DNA from: Acetatifactor sp. | GTDB taxonomy: Bacteria > Bacillota > Clostridia > Lachnospirales > Lachnospiraceae | DNA: 64,000 nt | Direction of reading: 5' to 3' | NCBI GenBank assembly: GCA_016290775.1 | Contig: JAEEVF010000001.1 | Location: forward strand, 828,573 to 892,572 | Shown: positions 9,691-18,668 of the stretch, in pieces | How positions within the stretch are numbered: position 1 is the stretch's first letter | Layout of the letters: every line of letters starts with the position of its first letter | Made by a program: the position numbers and the translations under genes | The notes under the pieces: generated by a model | Database searches by the model: none | What the model was told of the DNA's origin: nothing | What the model saw: only the letters and a program-made list of their open reading frames with translations

Positions 9691-9713
9691 CAGAGCCACG
9701 GCTCTGCGGAGGA
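9691..9713 (+). promoter_or_regulatory. Hairpin abutting the tmcAL ribosome binding site
   Basis: A 6-bp hairpin, CAGAGC/GCTCTG with loop CACG (9691-9706), ends one base before GGAGGA (9708-9713), which serves the ATG at 9720. It could influence translation start, but the stem is short. Confidence 0.4.
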
Positions 9714-9719
9714 AAAACC

Positions 9720-11012
9720 ATGACCGTCAACGGCATCATTGCAGAATATAACCCCTTCCACAACGGCCATCAGTATCACCTGGAGCGAAGCCGCATGGAG
9801 ACTGGCGCGGACTATAATGTCGTCGTCCTCAGCAGCAATTTTACGCAGCGTGGCGAGCCCGCCATTCTCGACAAATTCGCGCGCGCAAAAATGGCATTGG
9901 AATGCGGCGCAGACCTCGTTTTGGAGCTTCCGATCTTCTGCTCCGCGGCCAGCGCGGAGTATTTTGCCCGCGGCGGCGTATCGATTTTACATCAACTCGG
10001 CGTCGTGGATTATCTGTGCTTTGGAAGCGAATGCGGAAAGGTCGATATTCTGGAGCGATTCGCCAAAATCCTGCTCGAAGAACCTGCCAGATTTGTCAAG
10101 GATCTTAAGAGCGGCCTCGCGGCAGGCCACTCCTACCCCGTTGCGCGCAACCGCGCCCTCATGGACTATGCGCCCGAACTCGCGAAGTACGAAAACATCC
10201 TCGCCTCACCCAACAACATCCTTGGGATCGAGTATATCAAAGCGCTTCTTTCCTTTGACAGCAAGATCAAGCCCCACACCATTCAAAGAGCAGGCGCCAA
10301 TTACCACGACCGCCTCTTCGGCGCGGAATATTGCTCCGCCCTGGCTTTACGTGAGGCCTTGAATTCTGACCAAAAGCCCTTAACCCTGGCTTCCCAGATG
10401 CCTAAAAAGGCCTTCCGCATTTTGTCGGAAAGCCTGATCGAGACCCCTCCCATCACCTCGGAGGACTTCTCTCAAATGCTGCTTTACAAGCTTTTGATGG
10501 AAAAGGATGCCGGTTTTGACGATTACGTGGACGTAACGCCCGAGCTCTCAGACCGCATCAAAAACATGCTCAAAGATTACCATGGATTCTCTCAGTTTTG
10601 CGACGTGCTAAAGAGCAAAAACATGACTTATGCAAGGATTAGCAGGAGTCTGCTACATATTCTGCTGGATGATAAAAAAGACGGCGCCAATGGCACCGTG
10701 AGCAAAGAGGTTCAAGCATCCGGCAAACAGAGCCGCGAGAGCACGCAGACGAACGCCTCTTGCCCGCCCGTGCCCTACGCCCGCGTGCTCGGCTTCCGCA
10801 AGGATGCCGCTCCGCTCCTCACCGAGATCAAGAAAAACAGCAAGATCCCACTCGTCACAAAGCTCGCGGACGCAAAAGAAGTGCTGGATGAAACCACCCA
10901 TGCACTTCTTACCGAAGACCTCCGCAAAGGAAGCATCTATGAAAGCATCGCCGCCATCAAAGCAGGCCGAGCTGCGATGGACGAAAGGCAAAGACAGATT
11001 GTAAACATCTAA
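9720..11012 (+). CDS. tmcAL: tRNA(Met) cytidine acetate ligase (YlbM family)
   Basis: TmcAL makes N4-acetylcytidine at the wobble base of elongator tRNA-Met, activating acetate with ATP through an acetyl-AMP intermediate. The 430-residue protein opens with NGIIAEYNPFHNGHQYHL, the nucleotidyltransferase HxGH motif (His14, His17) typical of the family. NNILGIEYIKAL and RAGANYHD follow later. A hydrophilic stretch around residues 315-340 (KDGANGTVSKEV onward) looks like a lineage-specific insertion before the conserved ARVLGFRKDA. The start is the ATG with GGAGGA; an in-frame codon 19 residues upstream lacks a good site. It is divergent from pta-ackA, whose product is acetate, and is the only clear plus-strand gene in the window. 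Confidence 0.93.
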   Translation: MTVNGIIAEYNPFHNGHQYHLERSRMETGADYNVVVLSSNFTQRGEPAILDKFARAKMALECGADLVLELPIFCSAASAEYFARGGVSILHQLGVVDYLCFGSECGKVDILERFAKILLEEPARFVKDLKSGLAAGHSYPVARNRALMDYAPELAKYENILASPNNILGIEYIKALLSFDSKIKPHTIQRAGANYHDRLFGAEYCSALALREALNSDQKPLTLASQMPKKAFRILSESLIETPPITSEDFSQMLLYKLLMEKDAGFDDYVDVTPELSDRIKNMLKDYHGFSQFCDVLKSKNMTYARISRSLLHILLDDKKDGANGTVSKEVQASGKQSRESTQTNASCPPVPYARVLGFRKDAAPLLTEIKKNSKIPLVTKLADAKEVLDETTHALLTEDLRKGSIYESIAAIKAGRAAMDERQRQIVNI

Positions 11013-11086
11013 CAAAGGTTTTAGTCAATTTCAACTTTAGCGCTTTCATACCATGTCCTTCTACAGTGAAATACTTTAGCTGTTAT

Positions 11087-12877
11087 TTATTCCCATTCCG
11101 TGTTTTTAATATTGAAATACTCCAATTGCTGATAAGTTTTCAAAAACTCGCTTCCGTCAGGAATTCTTTTGTGATCACTTGTATATGCTTCACCGTTTAC
11201 CGTAAATATGGGGACATTCTCTTTTAATTGTAATATATAATCGTAATATGGATTATTGGGAATACCCGCCATCTTAAGCATGAGTGGGACAAAACTGATT
11301 AAAGACATCTCACCGATATCATAATCTTGAATGCCAAGATCATAGTTTGCCCAGATATATGCTGGCGTTTCTCTTAAAAGAACATCCAACTCGTCATCAT
11401 GTTCAACTTCTAACAACTCTTTTGCAAAAGCAGGACAATGATCTCCCACCATGCCAATGATAACAGGCCTGTCAGAATTCTTAAAATACTCAGTCAAAGC
11501 AAAAAATGCCTCATCTGACTTCGATACACTAGTAATAAATTCATCTGTCATATCGGGATCTGAGAATAAACCACTATTATCATGAATTAATTCTGGCGCC
11601 TGATTGATTCCCGCGTAATCACCATGATTCTGTATTGTTAATAAATACGCAAAAACCGGTCCCTCTTCTTTAGAGTTTTCGTACCACTCGATCAAATTAG
11701 AATACGCGCATTCATCAGATATATACTGACGGTAACATTTTACGTCTTTGAAATCAGGCTTGAAATATACTTGATCAAACCCCAGATCAAAATACGCATT
11801 ATTTCTGTTATAATTTGTTTCGATTGCAGGATGAGCCCCTATAGTTACATAGCCCAATTCATTCATGCATGAGACTATCGAGTTTGCATCTTTTAGATTC
11901 AGCAAATTGAAGGGCGTAATGTTGCTTCTCATGATCGAAAGCGAATTACTTGTGAGTAATTCATATTCTGAGCGATTCGTCCCACCTCCAATGGTTGGAA
12001 CCACCACATAACCATGATATAAATCATCCATGGAATGGATTTTCACAAAAGGATCTTCGTCTAATTCCACGTTCGCCGCTCTGTTCAAGTCATAAAATGT
12101 TTCGTTTAGAATAAGAATAATATCTGGATCTACCTTTTTTCTTAGAATCTGCCCGTCTCTGTCAGCATTATTCTTGTTGCTTAATACTTGGGCAAGATTA
12201 TATGTTTCCAGCATCTCATAATCATCTGGTTCAACAATCACTTTACTTCTTGAATAAATATCCTCAATACAACAAGTAACATATCCATAAGTTCCGTATG
12301 CATTTTGCCATGACCAAGTGATCACATATTTAGGTCTTATCGCAGATGGCAAAGCATAACAAAGCACTATGTAAATAGATGCTGCTACGAACAATACAGT
12401 CCGATGTAACGTAAAGCGTTTGACCGGCAGCTTATCGTTCCTTTTGAAAAATACCAAAATCAAACAGATAAGGCAAAAACATACAACTATGATTGCAGGA
12501 ATTTGATCCAACTGGATATCATAACCTGATAAAGCATCAAACGCAGCAAATACGTTTTCTACTTCGTCAATATTTAGCGGGCTGCCATGCAAACAAATCG
12601 TGTAATAGTTTATGATCGCCAGCGACGCACAAAGGAATAAAGACAGAAAGATCGTCATTTTCAGTTGCGCTAATAGCGTCAGCAACACAAGGTTAAGCAA
12701 GACAAGCAAACAAACATTTAGAAGACCTCTTGCAAAAGTTACCTGATATCTCTGCACGGAACAACTACTCTGCAAGAAATAAAACTCCAGGCCCGAAAGC
12801 AACAGTATGCTAATAATCTCTATGAAATGAATATTTACTTTGGGGTTAGACTTAAACAATTTATTACTTTCCCTCAT
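11087..12877 (-). CDS. LtaS-like membrane sulfatase-fold enzyme (1)
   Basis: The first 200 or so residues hold about five membrane segments. The remainder is an extracellular alkaline-phosphatase/sulfatase-fold domain like lipoteichoic acid synthase or phosphoglycerol transferase. Visible landmarks are PDIILILNETFYDL (metal-binding Glu), GGGTNRSEYELLTSN (probable catalytic Thr) and GMVGDHCPAF (metal-binding Asp-His). Such enzymes move glycerol phosphate or similar groups from a lipid donor to a surface polymer. A GTG at 12893-12895 could start the protein six residues earlier; neither start has a strong ribosome site. It is followed by converging tmcAL and preceded by a second, divergent paralogue 68 bases upstream. 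The substrate cannot be read from sequence. Confidence 0.85.
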   Translation of the reverse strand: MRESNKLFKSNPKVNIHFIEIISILLLSGLEFYFLQSSCSVQRYQVTFARGLLNVCLLVLLNLVLLTLLAQLKMTIFLSLFLCASLAIINYYTICLHGSPLNIDEVENVFAAFDALSGYDIQLDQIPAIIVVCFCLICLILVFFKRNDKLPVKRFTLHRTVLFVAASIYIVLCYALPSAIRPKYVITWSWQNAYGTYGYVTCCIEDIYSRSKVIVEPDDYEMLETYNLAQVLSNKNNADRDGQILRKKVDPDIILILNETFYDLNRAANVELDEDPFVKIHSMDDLYHGYVVVPTIGGGTNRSEYELLTSNSLSIMRSNITPFNLLNLKDANSIVSCMNELGYVTIGAHPAIETNYNRNNAYFDLGFDQVYFKPDFKDVKCYRQYISDECAYSNLIEWYENSKEEGPVFAYLLTIQNHGDYAGINQAPELIHDNSGLFSDPDMTDEFITSVSKSDEAFFALTEYFKNSDRPVIIGMVGDHCPAFAKELLEVEHDDELDVLLRETPAYIWANYDLGIQDYDIGEMSLISFVPLMLKMAGIPNNPYYDYILQLKENVPIFTVNGEAYTSDHKRIPDGSEFLKTYQQLEYFNIKNTEWE

Positions 12878-12945
12878 ATCACTTGCACCGGCCACATATC
12901 TCTAAAAGCTTGGCGACGAATTCAGACACTCTTCAAATTAGCTGA

Positions 12946-14808
12946 CTACTGATCAAACATTCTTTTGTATTGAATCAACTCATATACCTTCATGTGTTTT
13001 GCAGATGCGACCACTCCTGCATGCGTATAAAAACCATTCTTATCCGCGCAAAAAGATTTTGTCAAAACAGGAACTTCTTCCATGCAGGCTAACCTTAGGT
13101 TGTCAAAAGAAGTCAATGGCAACCCGACGCTTTTTTTCATGATGGCAGACAGATAATTAGCGCTTACGCTTTCCTCTTGTATCCAATCGACGTCATAATT
13201 TGCCCACATAATATATGGAACGATATATTTATCCGAAGCAGCGCACCACGTATTACTACCGTATGAATATGTTCTGCCATTCTTATAGTAAGTAAAATCT
13301 ATTCGCGGTTGATGATCTCCGAACATAACAACAACCGTTTTTTGAGGCATCTTTTCAACTTCCGTTATCAATTCCTTAAATGCATCGTCTGATATCCTGC
13401 ACAGGTTTAAGTACTGCTCTACAGCCGGTTCTCCCTCATCCGTATATTGTAATGCTTCGTCATATTCCAAAACCTTTGAGTCGTAAGCACCATGGTTTTG
13501 AATTGTCACCGCAAATACGAATGATTTCTGTCCGCGCTCGTTATCAGCCTTAACCGTATTCAGAATTCTTTTATAACACTCCCTGTCGCTGATAAATCCG
13601 CGATAATATTCCAATTCAGAGCCAAAATCTCGCATAACGCCATTATTCAGATCGCGGAACAGATCAATGTCAGCCTTTTGTACATATCCCGTGCCAAAAT
13701 CTTCTCCGGAAATGAAGTCCTGAAAACCTAAGGCTACATAGTTTTGAGATCTTTTCCATTCCTCGGCATAATAAGGATGTACTGCCGTCGCATTATATCC
13801 GATATCGCTGAGGCACTCTGCCAAAGATTCACATCCATCGAGTCGATACCTGACATATGGATTCGCTCCCCAAGGCATGAAGAACAGTGAATTTCCTGTT
13901 AAAAACTCAAATTCCGAATTACAAGTACTTCCTCCATAGATACCTACGGCCAGCTTGCCTTTTGCGCAATTCTCACTTAGGGAATGAATAAACGGTAACG
14001 GGTCATTCTTTAATGTCGTATTCCCAATTAGCGTATAATCCGCAAGAGATTCATTCATAATAACAATGATATTTTCCGGGATCTCGTTCTCATCATATTC
14101 TTCCGTTGCCGGATAAAGTGCAAAAAGGCGATCAGTCATCATAGAGTCATAGCCTGATGGCTCGACAATTTTGCTATTGATAAATTCTGACACCCATGCT
14201 ACTAACAATGTATTCTTTGCAATATATGCATCCTCGTTGAATCCTGGCGAAGCAAATGCTATTAAATTACACTTATAACCGCCAAAAACCAGCACGGGCG
14301 AAAGGATTCCGCATAATAATGCCATCTTGATCCTATTCTTACGCTTGCCAAGTGATTGCTTTTCTAAGGATTTAGTGACAAAACAGAATACTGCCGCAAT
14401 AAGGAAGCTTAATACGAACCTAATGGCAATACTTGTATTAATGGGCATAGAATAATGATCTTTGACGGACCATGCATCAGAAATAGTAAATACATCCACG
14501 TAATTAAGCGGTCGGCCCCTTGAAATAATGACGAGTTCGTTGATATAAAAGATCAAGAAGAACAGAACGGTGTTAGTGATACAGATGGTCTTATAACTAA
14601 TTGGCAATAAGACCTCCAGAATTAGAATTGGCATTGCTAAACACAACGACAGAAGAACCATGTATAACATCGTCCCGTCGCTGATAAATCCAGTCATGAG
14701 AATTGTGTAAGTCAACGCAAAATGCGCAAACACCAACATCTCATTCGCATAATTCCTTATGCCACTCTTAACTTTCTGCAGTTTCCTTTTCTCGTCCGTA
14801 CCATTCAT
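12946..14808 (-). CDS. LtaS-like membrane sulfatase-fold enzyme (2)
   Basis: This 620-residue protein has the same plan as its downstream neighbour: an N-terminal block of about five membrane helices, then an extracellular sulfatase-fold domain. The motifs are NIIVIMNESLADY (metal Glu), YGGSTCNSEFEFLTGNS (probable catalytic Thr) and VVMFGDHQPRID (metal site). The frame opens 23 codons earlier at 14877, but that start has no ribosome site, while the ATG at 14806-14808 has AGGAG ten bases upstream. Its own promoter is visible at 14963-14991, leaving a leader of about 150 bases. The likely role is polymerisation or decoration of a teichoic-acid-like surface polymer. The two copies differ enough to suggest different substrates. 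Confidence 0.87.
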   Translation of the reverse strand: MNGTDEKRKLQKVKSGIRNYANEMLVFAHFALTYTILMTGFISDGTMLYMVLLSLCLAMPILILEVLLPISYKTICITNTVLFFLIFYINELVIISRGRPLNYVDVFTISDAWSVKDHYSMPINTSIAIRFVLSFLIAAVFCFVTKSLEKQSLGKRKNRIKMALLCGILSPVLVFGGYKCNLIAFASPGFNEDAYIAKNTLLVAWVSEFINSKIVEPSGYDSMMTDRLFALYPATEEYDENEIPENIIVIMNESLADYTLIGNTTLKNDPLPFIHSLSENCAKGKLAVGIYGGSTCNSEFEFLTGNSLFFMPWGANPYVRYRLDGCESLAECLSDIGYNATAVHPYYAEEWKRSQNYVALGFQDFISGEDFGTGYVQKADIDLFRDLNNGVMRDFGSELEYYRGFISDRECYKRILNTVKADNERGQKSFVFAVTIQNHGAYDSKVLEYDEALQYTDEGEPAVEQYLNLCRISDDAFKELITEVEKMPQKTVVVMFGDHQPRIDFTYYKNGRTYSYGSNTWCAASDKYIVPYIMWANYDVDWIQEESVSANYLSAIMKKSVGLPLTSFDNLRLACMEEVPVLTKSFCADKNGFYTHAGVVASAKHMKVYELIQYKRMFDQ

Positions 14809-14962
14809 GTGTTCATCACTCCTCACATTACATTTTATCGGACGGAAAAAAGAGTTTTTAGAGGTTTTAAGCGACATAATGACGTAATTTTGCTAATAAT
14901 TTTGAAAAAACGAACTATTGGCAAAATTATCTAATAATATTACATCGGCAGCTTTTTTCAGA

Positions 14963-14991
14963 AGTTTAATACCATTGTATATTTCTGTCAA
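14963..14991 (-). promoter_or_regulatory. Promoter of the LtaS-like gene pair
   Basis: Minus-strand TTGACA (14986-14991), a 17-base spacer and TAAACT (14963-14968) stand just downstream of the terminator of the UPF0210 gene. Confidence 0.75.
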
Positions 14992-15003
14992 AAATGCATA
15001 AAA

Positions 15004-15036
15004 ATACCCTTTGCAATTTCTACGTGCAAAGGGTAT
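15004..15036 (-). terminator. Bidirectional intrinsic terminator after the UPF0210 gene
   Basis: A perfect 12-bp stem (15004-15015 with 15025-15036, ATACCCTTTGCA) has U-rich runs on both strands. It lies about 47 bases past the UPF0210 stop and separates that transcript from the LtaS-like pair. Confidence 0.9.
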
Positions 15037-15083
15037 CGTTTTTTTCATATTCATTCGCAACGCCACAGGTTGAGCATAATTTA

Positions 15084-16448
15084 TTAGTTCTTAAAGCTGT
15101 GGATCGGTGCCGGAATTCTTCCGCCGCGGTTCACAAATGCATCGCAGGAGAATTGATTTACGGGCATGATCGGTGCATAACCAAGAAGACCGCCAAACTC
15201 CACCTGCTCTCCCACACCCTTTCCGATCACCGGAATGATACGGACTGCAGTCGTCTTTTGGTTGACCATTCCAATCGCCATCTCATCTGCGATAATGCCA
15301 GAAATCGTGGTTGCCTTCGTGTCACCGGGGATTGCGATCATGTCAAGGCCCACGGAACAAACGCAGGTCATGGCCTCCAGCTTTTCCAGTGTCAATGCTC
15401 CAGCCGTCACGGCATCGATCATACCCTGATCCTCGCTGACAGGAATGAATGCACCGGAAAGACCGCCAACATAGGAAGATGCCATTACGCCGCCCTTCTT
15501 GACCTGATCGTTCAAAAGTGCAAGCGCTGCAGTCGTACCAGGCGCACCTGCATGCTCCAAACCAATCTCACAAAGAATGTCCGCCACGGAATCGCCTACA
15601 GCCGGCGTCGGTGCCAGCGACAGATCCACAATGCCAAACGGCACGCCAAGCATTTTCGATGCTTCCTGCGCCACCAACTGGCCTACACGCGTCACCTTAA
15701 ACGCCGTCTTCTTGATCGTCTCGCAGAGCACTTCAAAATTCTCGCCACGCACCTTTTCCAGTGCCGTCTTGACTACGCCGGGGCCACTGACACCCACGTT
15801 AATGATCTTATCCGCTTCAGTTACGCCGTGGAAAGCGCCTGCCATAAACGGATTGTCATCGGGTGCGTTGCAGAACACTACAAGCTTTGCACAGCCAAGG
15901 GAATCCTGCTCCTTCGTAAACTCCGCAGTTTTCTTCACCATCTCGCCCATGAGCTTTACTGCGTCCATGTTGATGCCGGTACGGGTGCTGCCAAGGTTCA
16001 CGGAGCTGCAGACACGCTCCGTCGTGGAAAGTGCCAGCGGGATTGAACGGATCAGCAGTTCATCTGCGGCGGTCATGCCCTTGCACACCAGTGCGGAATA
16101 TCCGCCGATAAAGTTCACGCCAACTTCCTTCGCAACATTGTCCAGCGTCTTCGCGATGCTTGCGAAATCTTCCACCGTCTTACAAGCCGCGCCACCGATC
16201 AGCGCGATGGGCGTCACGGAAATACGCTTGTTCACGATCGGAATCCCGAATTCCTTCGAGATCTCCTCTCCCGTCTTCACAAGGTCCTTAGCGGCCTCAT
16301 AGATCTTCTTGTATATCTTCTCGTTCAGCTTATTTAAGTCGCTGTCGATGCAATCCAGAAGCGAAATCCCCAGCGTGATCGTACGCACGTCGAGGTTTTC
16401 CTTCTCGATCATATTATTGGTCTCAACGACCTCGTAGATATTGATCAT
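15084..16448 (-). CDS. UPF0210 (DUF711, PFL-like) family protein
   Basis: The 454-residue cytoplasmic protein matches the UPF0210 family, recognisable from the start [14 protein letters not shown], the segment [14 protein letters not shown], and the conserved C-terminal [21 protein letters not shown]. The family has a fold related to pyruvate formate-lyase and its biochemical role is not established. The start has AGGAG seven bases upstream. It lies nine bases after the ACT-domain gene, an arrangement conserved in many Firmicutes, which suggests the small ACT protein regulates it or works with it. The pair shares one promoter and ends at the strong terminator at 15004-15036. Confidence 0.92.
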   Translation of the reverse strand: MINIYEVVETNNMIEKENLDVRTITLGISLLDCIDSDLNKLNEKIYKKIYEAAKDLVKTGEEISKEFGIPIVNKRISVTPIALIGGAACKTVEDFASIAKTLDNVAKEVGVNFIGGYSALVCKGMTAADELLIRSIPLALSTTERVCSSVNLGSTRTGINMDAVKLMGEMVKKTAEFTKEQDSLGCAKLVVFCNAPDDNPFMAGAFHGVTEADKIINVGVSGPGVVKTALEKVRGENFEVLCETIKKTAFKVTRVGQLVAQEASKMLGVPFGIVDLSLAPTPAVGDSVADILCEIGLEHAGAPGTTAALALLNDQVKKGGVMASSYVGGLSGAFIPVSEDQGMIDAVTAGALTLEKLEAMTCVCSVGLDMIAIPGDTKATTISGIIADEMAIGMVNQKTTAVRIIPVIGKGVGEQVEFGGLLGYAPIMPVNQFSCDAFVNRGGRIPAPIHSFKN

Positions 16449-16457
16449 AATAATCTC

Positions 16458-16730
16458 CTAAATCCTGTGCATTTGATCAAAAATTTCTTCCTTCTGGCAC
16501 TTGATCACCAGTCCCATGCTCTTTCCGAGCTCTTCGAGCTCATCTGCCACGTCGCCAAAGCTCTTCGCCGTGCCATTCATGTCCACGATCATCATCATCG
16601 TGAAATAATCCTGCACGATTGTCTGCGAAATGTCCTGAATGTTGATCCCATTCTCGGCAAGATATGTGCACACCTTTGCAATAATGCCCACGGTATCCTT
16701 GCCAACTACGGTAATGATTGTTTTTTTCAT
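16458..16730 (-). CDS. UPF0237-type ACT domain protein
   Basis: A 90-residue stand-alone ACT domain: MKKTIITVVGKDTVGIIAKV, then NGINIQDISQTIVQDYFTMMMIVD, the typical beta-alpha-beta ligand-binding layout with GxDxxGI. ACT domains usually bind amino acids. An in-frame extension 20 codons upstream runs into the promoter; the ATG used here has an AGAGG-type site. It is followed by the UPF0210 gene nine bases later. The ligand is unknown. Confidence 0.92.
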   Translation of the reverse strand: MKKTIITVVGKDTVGIIAKVCTYLAENGINIQDISQTIVQDYFTMMMIVDMNGTAKSFGDVADELEELGKSMGLVIKCQKEEIFDQMHRI

Positions 16731-16778
16731 TGAATCATCCTCTTTCAATTTGCGTATTTCAAGCTTATTGCAATAGGT

Positions 16779-16807
16779 AATATAACACATATCGGAAACA
16801 TATACAA
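16779..16807 (-). promoter_or_regulatory. Promoter of the ACT/UPF0210 pair
   Basis: Minus-strand TTGTAT (16802-16807), a 17-base spacer and TATATT (16779-16784) precede the ACT gene by about 50 bases. Confidence 0.65.
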
Positions 16808-16831
16808 TGGTAATATTACATGAGACGCTCG

Positions 16832-18607
16832 TCAGGCAATACCATCATTGCTTTCACGTTTGACAAAAATCGCATACGCTGTTCCAACCGCGTAAAGGAT
16901 CACTGTCAGCACCACAAAGTGCCATCTGGAATCCTGGAGGCGCAGACTTGTTGCGGCCATAAAGCTGTCCAGCACTCGATATGCATGACCAATGATCATG
17001 AAAATCCCCCAGAGGATCATTTGTGCAATAATGATCCACTTCTTTGCCTTGAATTTCTTCATGATATACAATACTAAGATAACGATCTCGGAAACCAAAA
17101 TGATCGCACAAGCGATGATGGATGACGCAGAAAACTGTTTTGCATTGATCAGCGCATATATTGAAACGACTGCCAGAATGGTACTCATGACCATCAGAAA
17201 TCCGCTCGGAATATCGAAAATGCTTATGCGGAACATGGCTTTAAGTTTTTCCCAGAATGTCTTGGCATTGTTTTCCTCTGTCACATACTCCTTGTAATTT
17301 GCAAGACCCAGTTCTACTCGCTTCTCATTTTCTTTCACATGCAACAATCTTACCTTCAATTCAAGCATGGCATATCCAAATGCAAGCAGGAAAAAGACAT
17401 ACAGTCTGGTATGGAATATCACGACAACCCAAAACATGAACATGCCAGCGCCCCAGTAAGCTAGTTTTGGATTTTTCTTGAAAAGAGCAAACATCATGAT
17501 CAAAAAAGGCAGGAGATAATACGCAAAAAGAACAATTCCTCCCTCGGCCAATACCACGCCGGCTGAATTGCTCAAACCAACATTATTAAAACCCACGTTA
17601 TCCGACCGAAAAGCTGCCATGTAACTTTGAATTGGGATCTCATAGTCAAAGCCACATCCCAGAATCGGATAATGGATCCAACACTTGATCGTAGCCACGT
17701 AATCGTCAACATGGATTGCCAAACTGCCTAAACTGTTATTCATTTTGTGCAGGAAGGCACCAATCCCAATCGATAGTACTGCGACAGAAATCAATGATAT
17801 TGAAATCTTGGCATATCGTTTCTCTTTGATAAGCTCTACAAAAACAAAAGCAAATGCCACAAGCACGATCAATATAGCCAACATAGCTTTGCTTGACAAA
17901 AGTGCAAGCAAAAAACAGACAACTATAGCCAGATTGCTTTTCTTTTTCAAGAATAGTTCCGTATAAATCCCAAATCCGAGAAACAAACCGTACATGGGTC
18001 CCTCAGCAAATATGCCCAGATTCCTATAGGTATCTCGTGCAAAGCGAAAAATCCATCTCCTAAAACAAAGGTTAAGATAATTGGTGTTATAATAGCTCCC
18101 ACCCCAAAACACCATGACGTCAAGCTTCTTACCCCACAGTTTCAATACGCACGCCCCAAACCAAAGAATGAGCGAACATATTGCCAAAAATAGAATGATA
18201 TACTCCATTAAGTATATCAGCCGGAATGGTTCTTCATTTTTTCTATGAATGCAAAACAATGCAACCATTCCATTCATGAAAAAAAAGAAATATCCTAAAA
18301 AGCCCGTGTTAGGATTGGGCGAATCATTTAAAACAACAAACTCAAACGTAAAGACGAAAGAAATAAAAAATAGCGTCATCAAGTTCTTGATGCATTCGAA
18401 ATTTCTTTTGTCCTTGATCAAATATAATAAGATCAATATATATACCGATAAGATTGCAATCCACATCGCATAAAACTTTGGCTCAAGATCCTGTTCAAAG
18501 CAAACGCGATAGACAGAATTACAATCAAGTATTATGATAAGCACGAGGACAAACTCGACAATTCGGATCAAAAAATCCAAGCTCTTTTTTGACAATGCTC
18601 TTGCCAT
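16832..18607 (-). CDS. O-antigen-ligase-like polytopic membrane protein
   Basis: The 591-residue protein has roughly a dozen hydrophobic segments and a large extracytoplasmic loop. The arrangement, with FAEGPMYGLFLGFGIY in a membrane segment and PILGCGFDYEIP after it, resembles the Wzy/WaaL O-antigen ligase family, which polymerises or transfers lipid-linked glycans. The C-terminal 120 residues add four more probable membrane helices. It lies 61 bases downstream of the GT-C glycosyltransferases and ends the envelope glycan block, which supports a role in surface polysaccharide assembly. The family call rests on topology and weak motifs; the substrate is unknown. Confidence 0.7.
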   Translation of the reverse strand: MARALSKKSLDFLIRIVEFVLVLIIILDCNSVYRVCFEQDLEPKFYAMWIAILSVYILILLYLIKDKRNFECIKNLMTLFFISFVFTFEFVVLNDSPNPNTGFLGYFFFFMNGMVALFCIHRKNEEPFRLIYLMEYIILFLAICSLILWFGACVLKLWGKKLDVMVFWGGSYYNTNYLNLCFRRWIFRFARDTYRNLGIFAEGPMYGLFLGFGIYTELFLKKKSNLAIVVCFLLALLSSKAMLAILIVLVAFAFVFVELIKEKRYAKISISLISVAVLSIGIGAFLHKMNNSLGSLAIHVDDYVATIKCWIHYPILGCGFDYEIPIQSYMAAFRSDNVGFNNVGLSNSAGVVLAEGGIVLFAYYLLPFLIMMFALFKKNPKLAYWGAGMFMFWVVVIFHTRLYVFFLLAFGYAMLELKVRLLHVKENEKRVELGLANYKEYVTEENNAKTFWEKLKAMFRISIFDIPSGFLMVMSTILAVVSIYALINAKQFSASSIIACAIILVSEIVILVLYIMKKFKAKKWIIIAQMILWGIFMIIGHAYRVLDSFMAATSLRLQDSRWHFVVLTVILYAVGTAYAIFVKRESNDGIA

Positions 18608-18668
18608 GCTTTACACCTATTCCTTTGCGCAAATCAATTATCCGCTTTCTCTCATTACTATCACTAGT

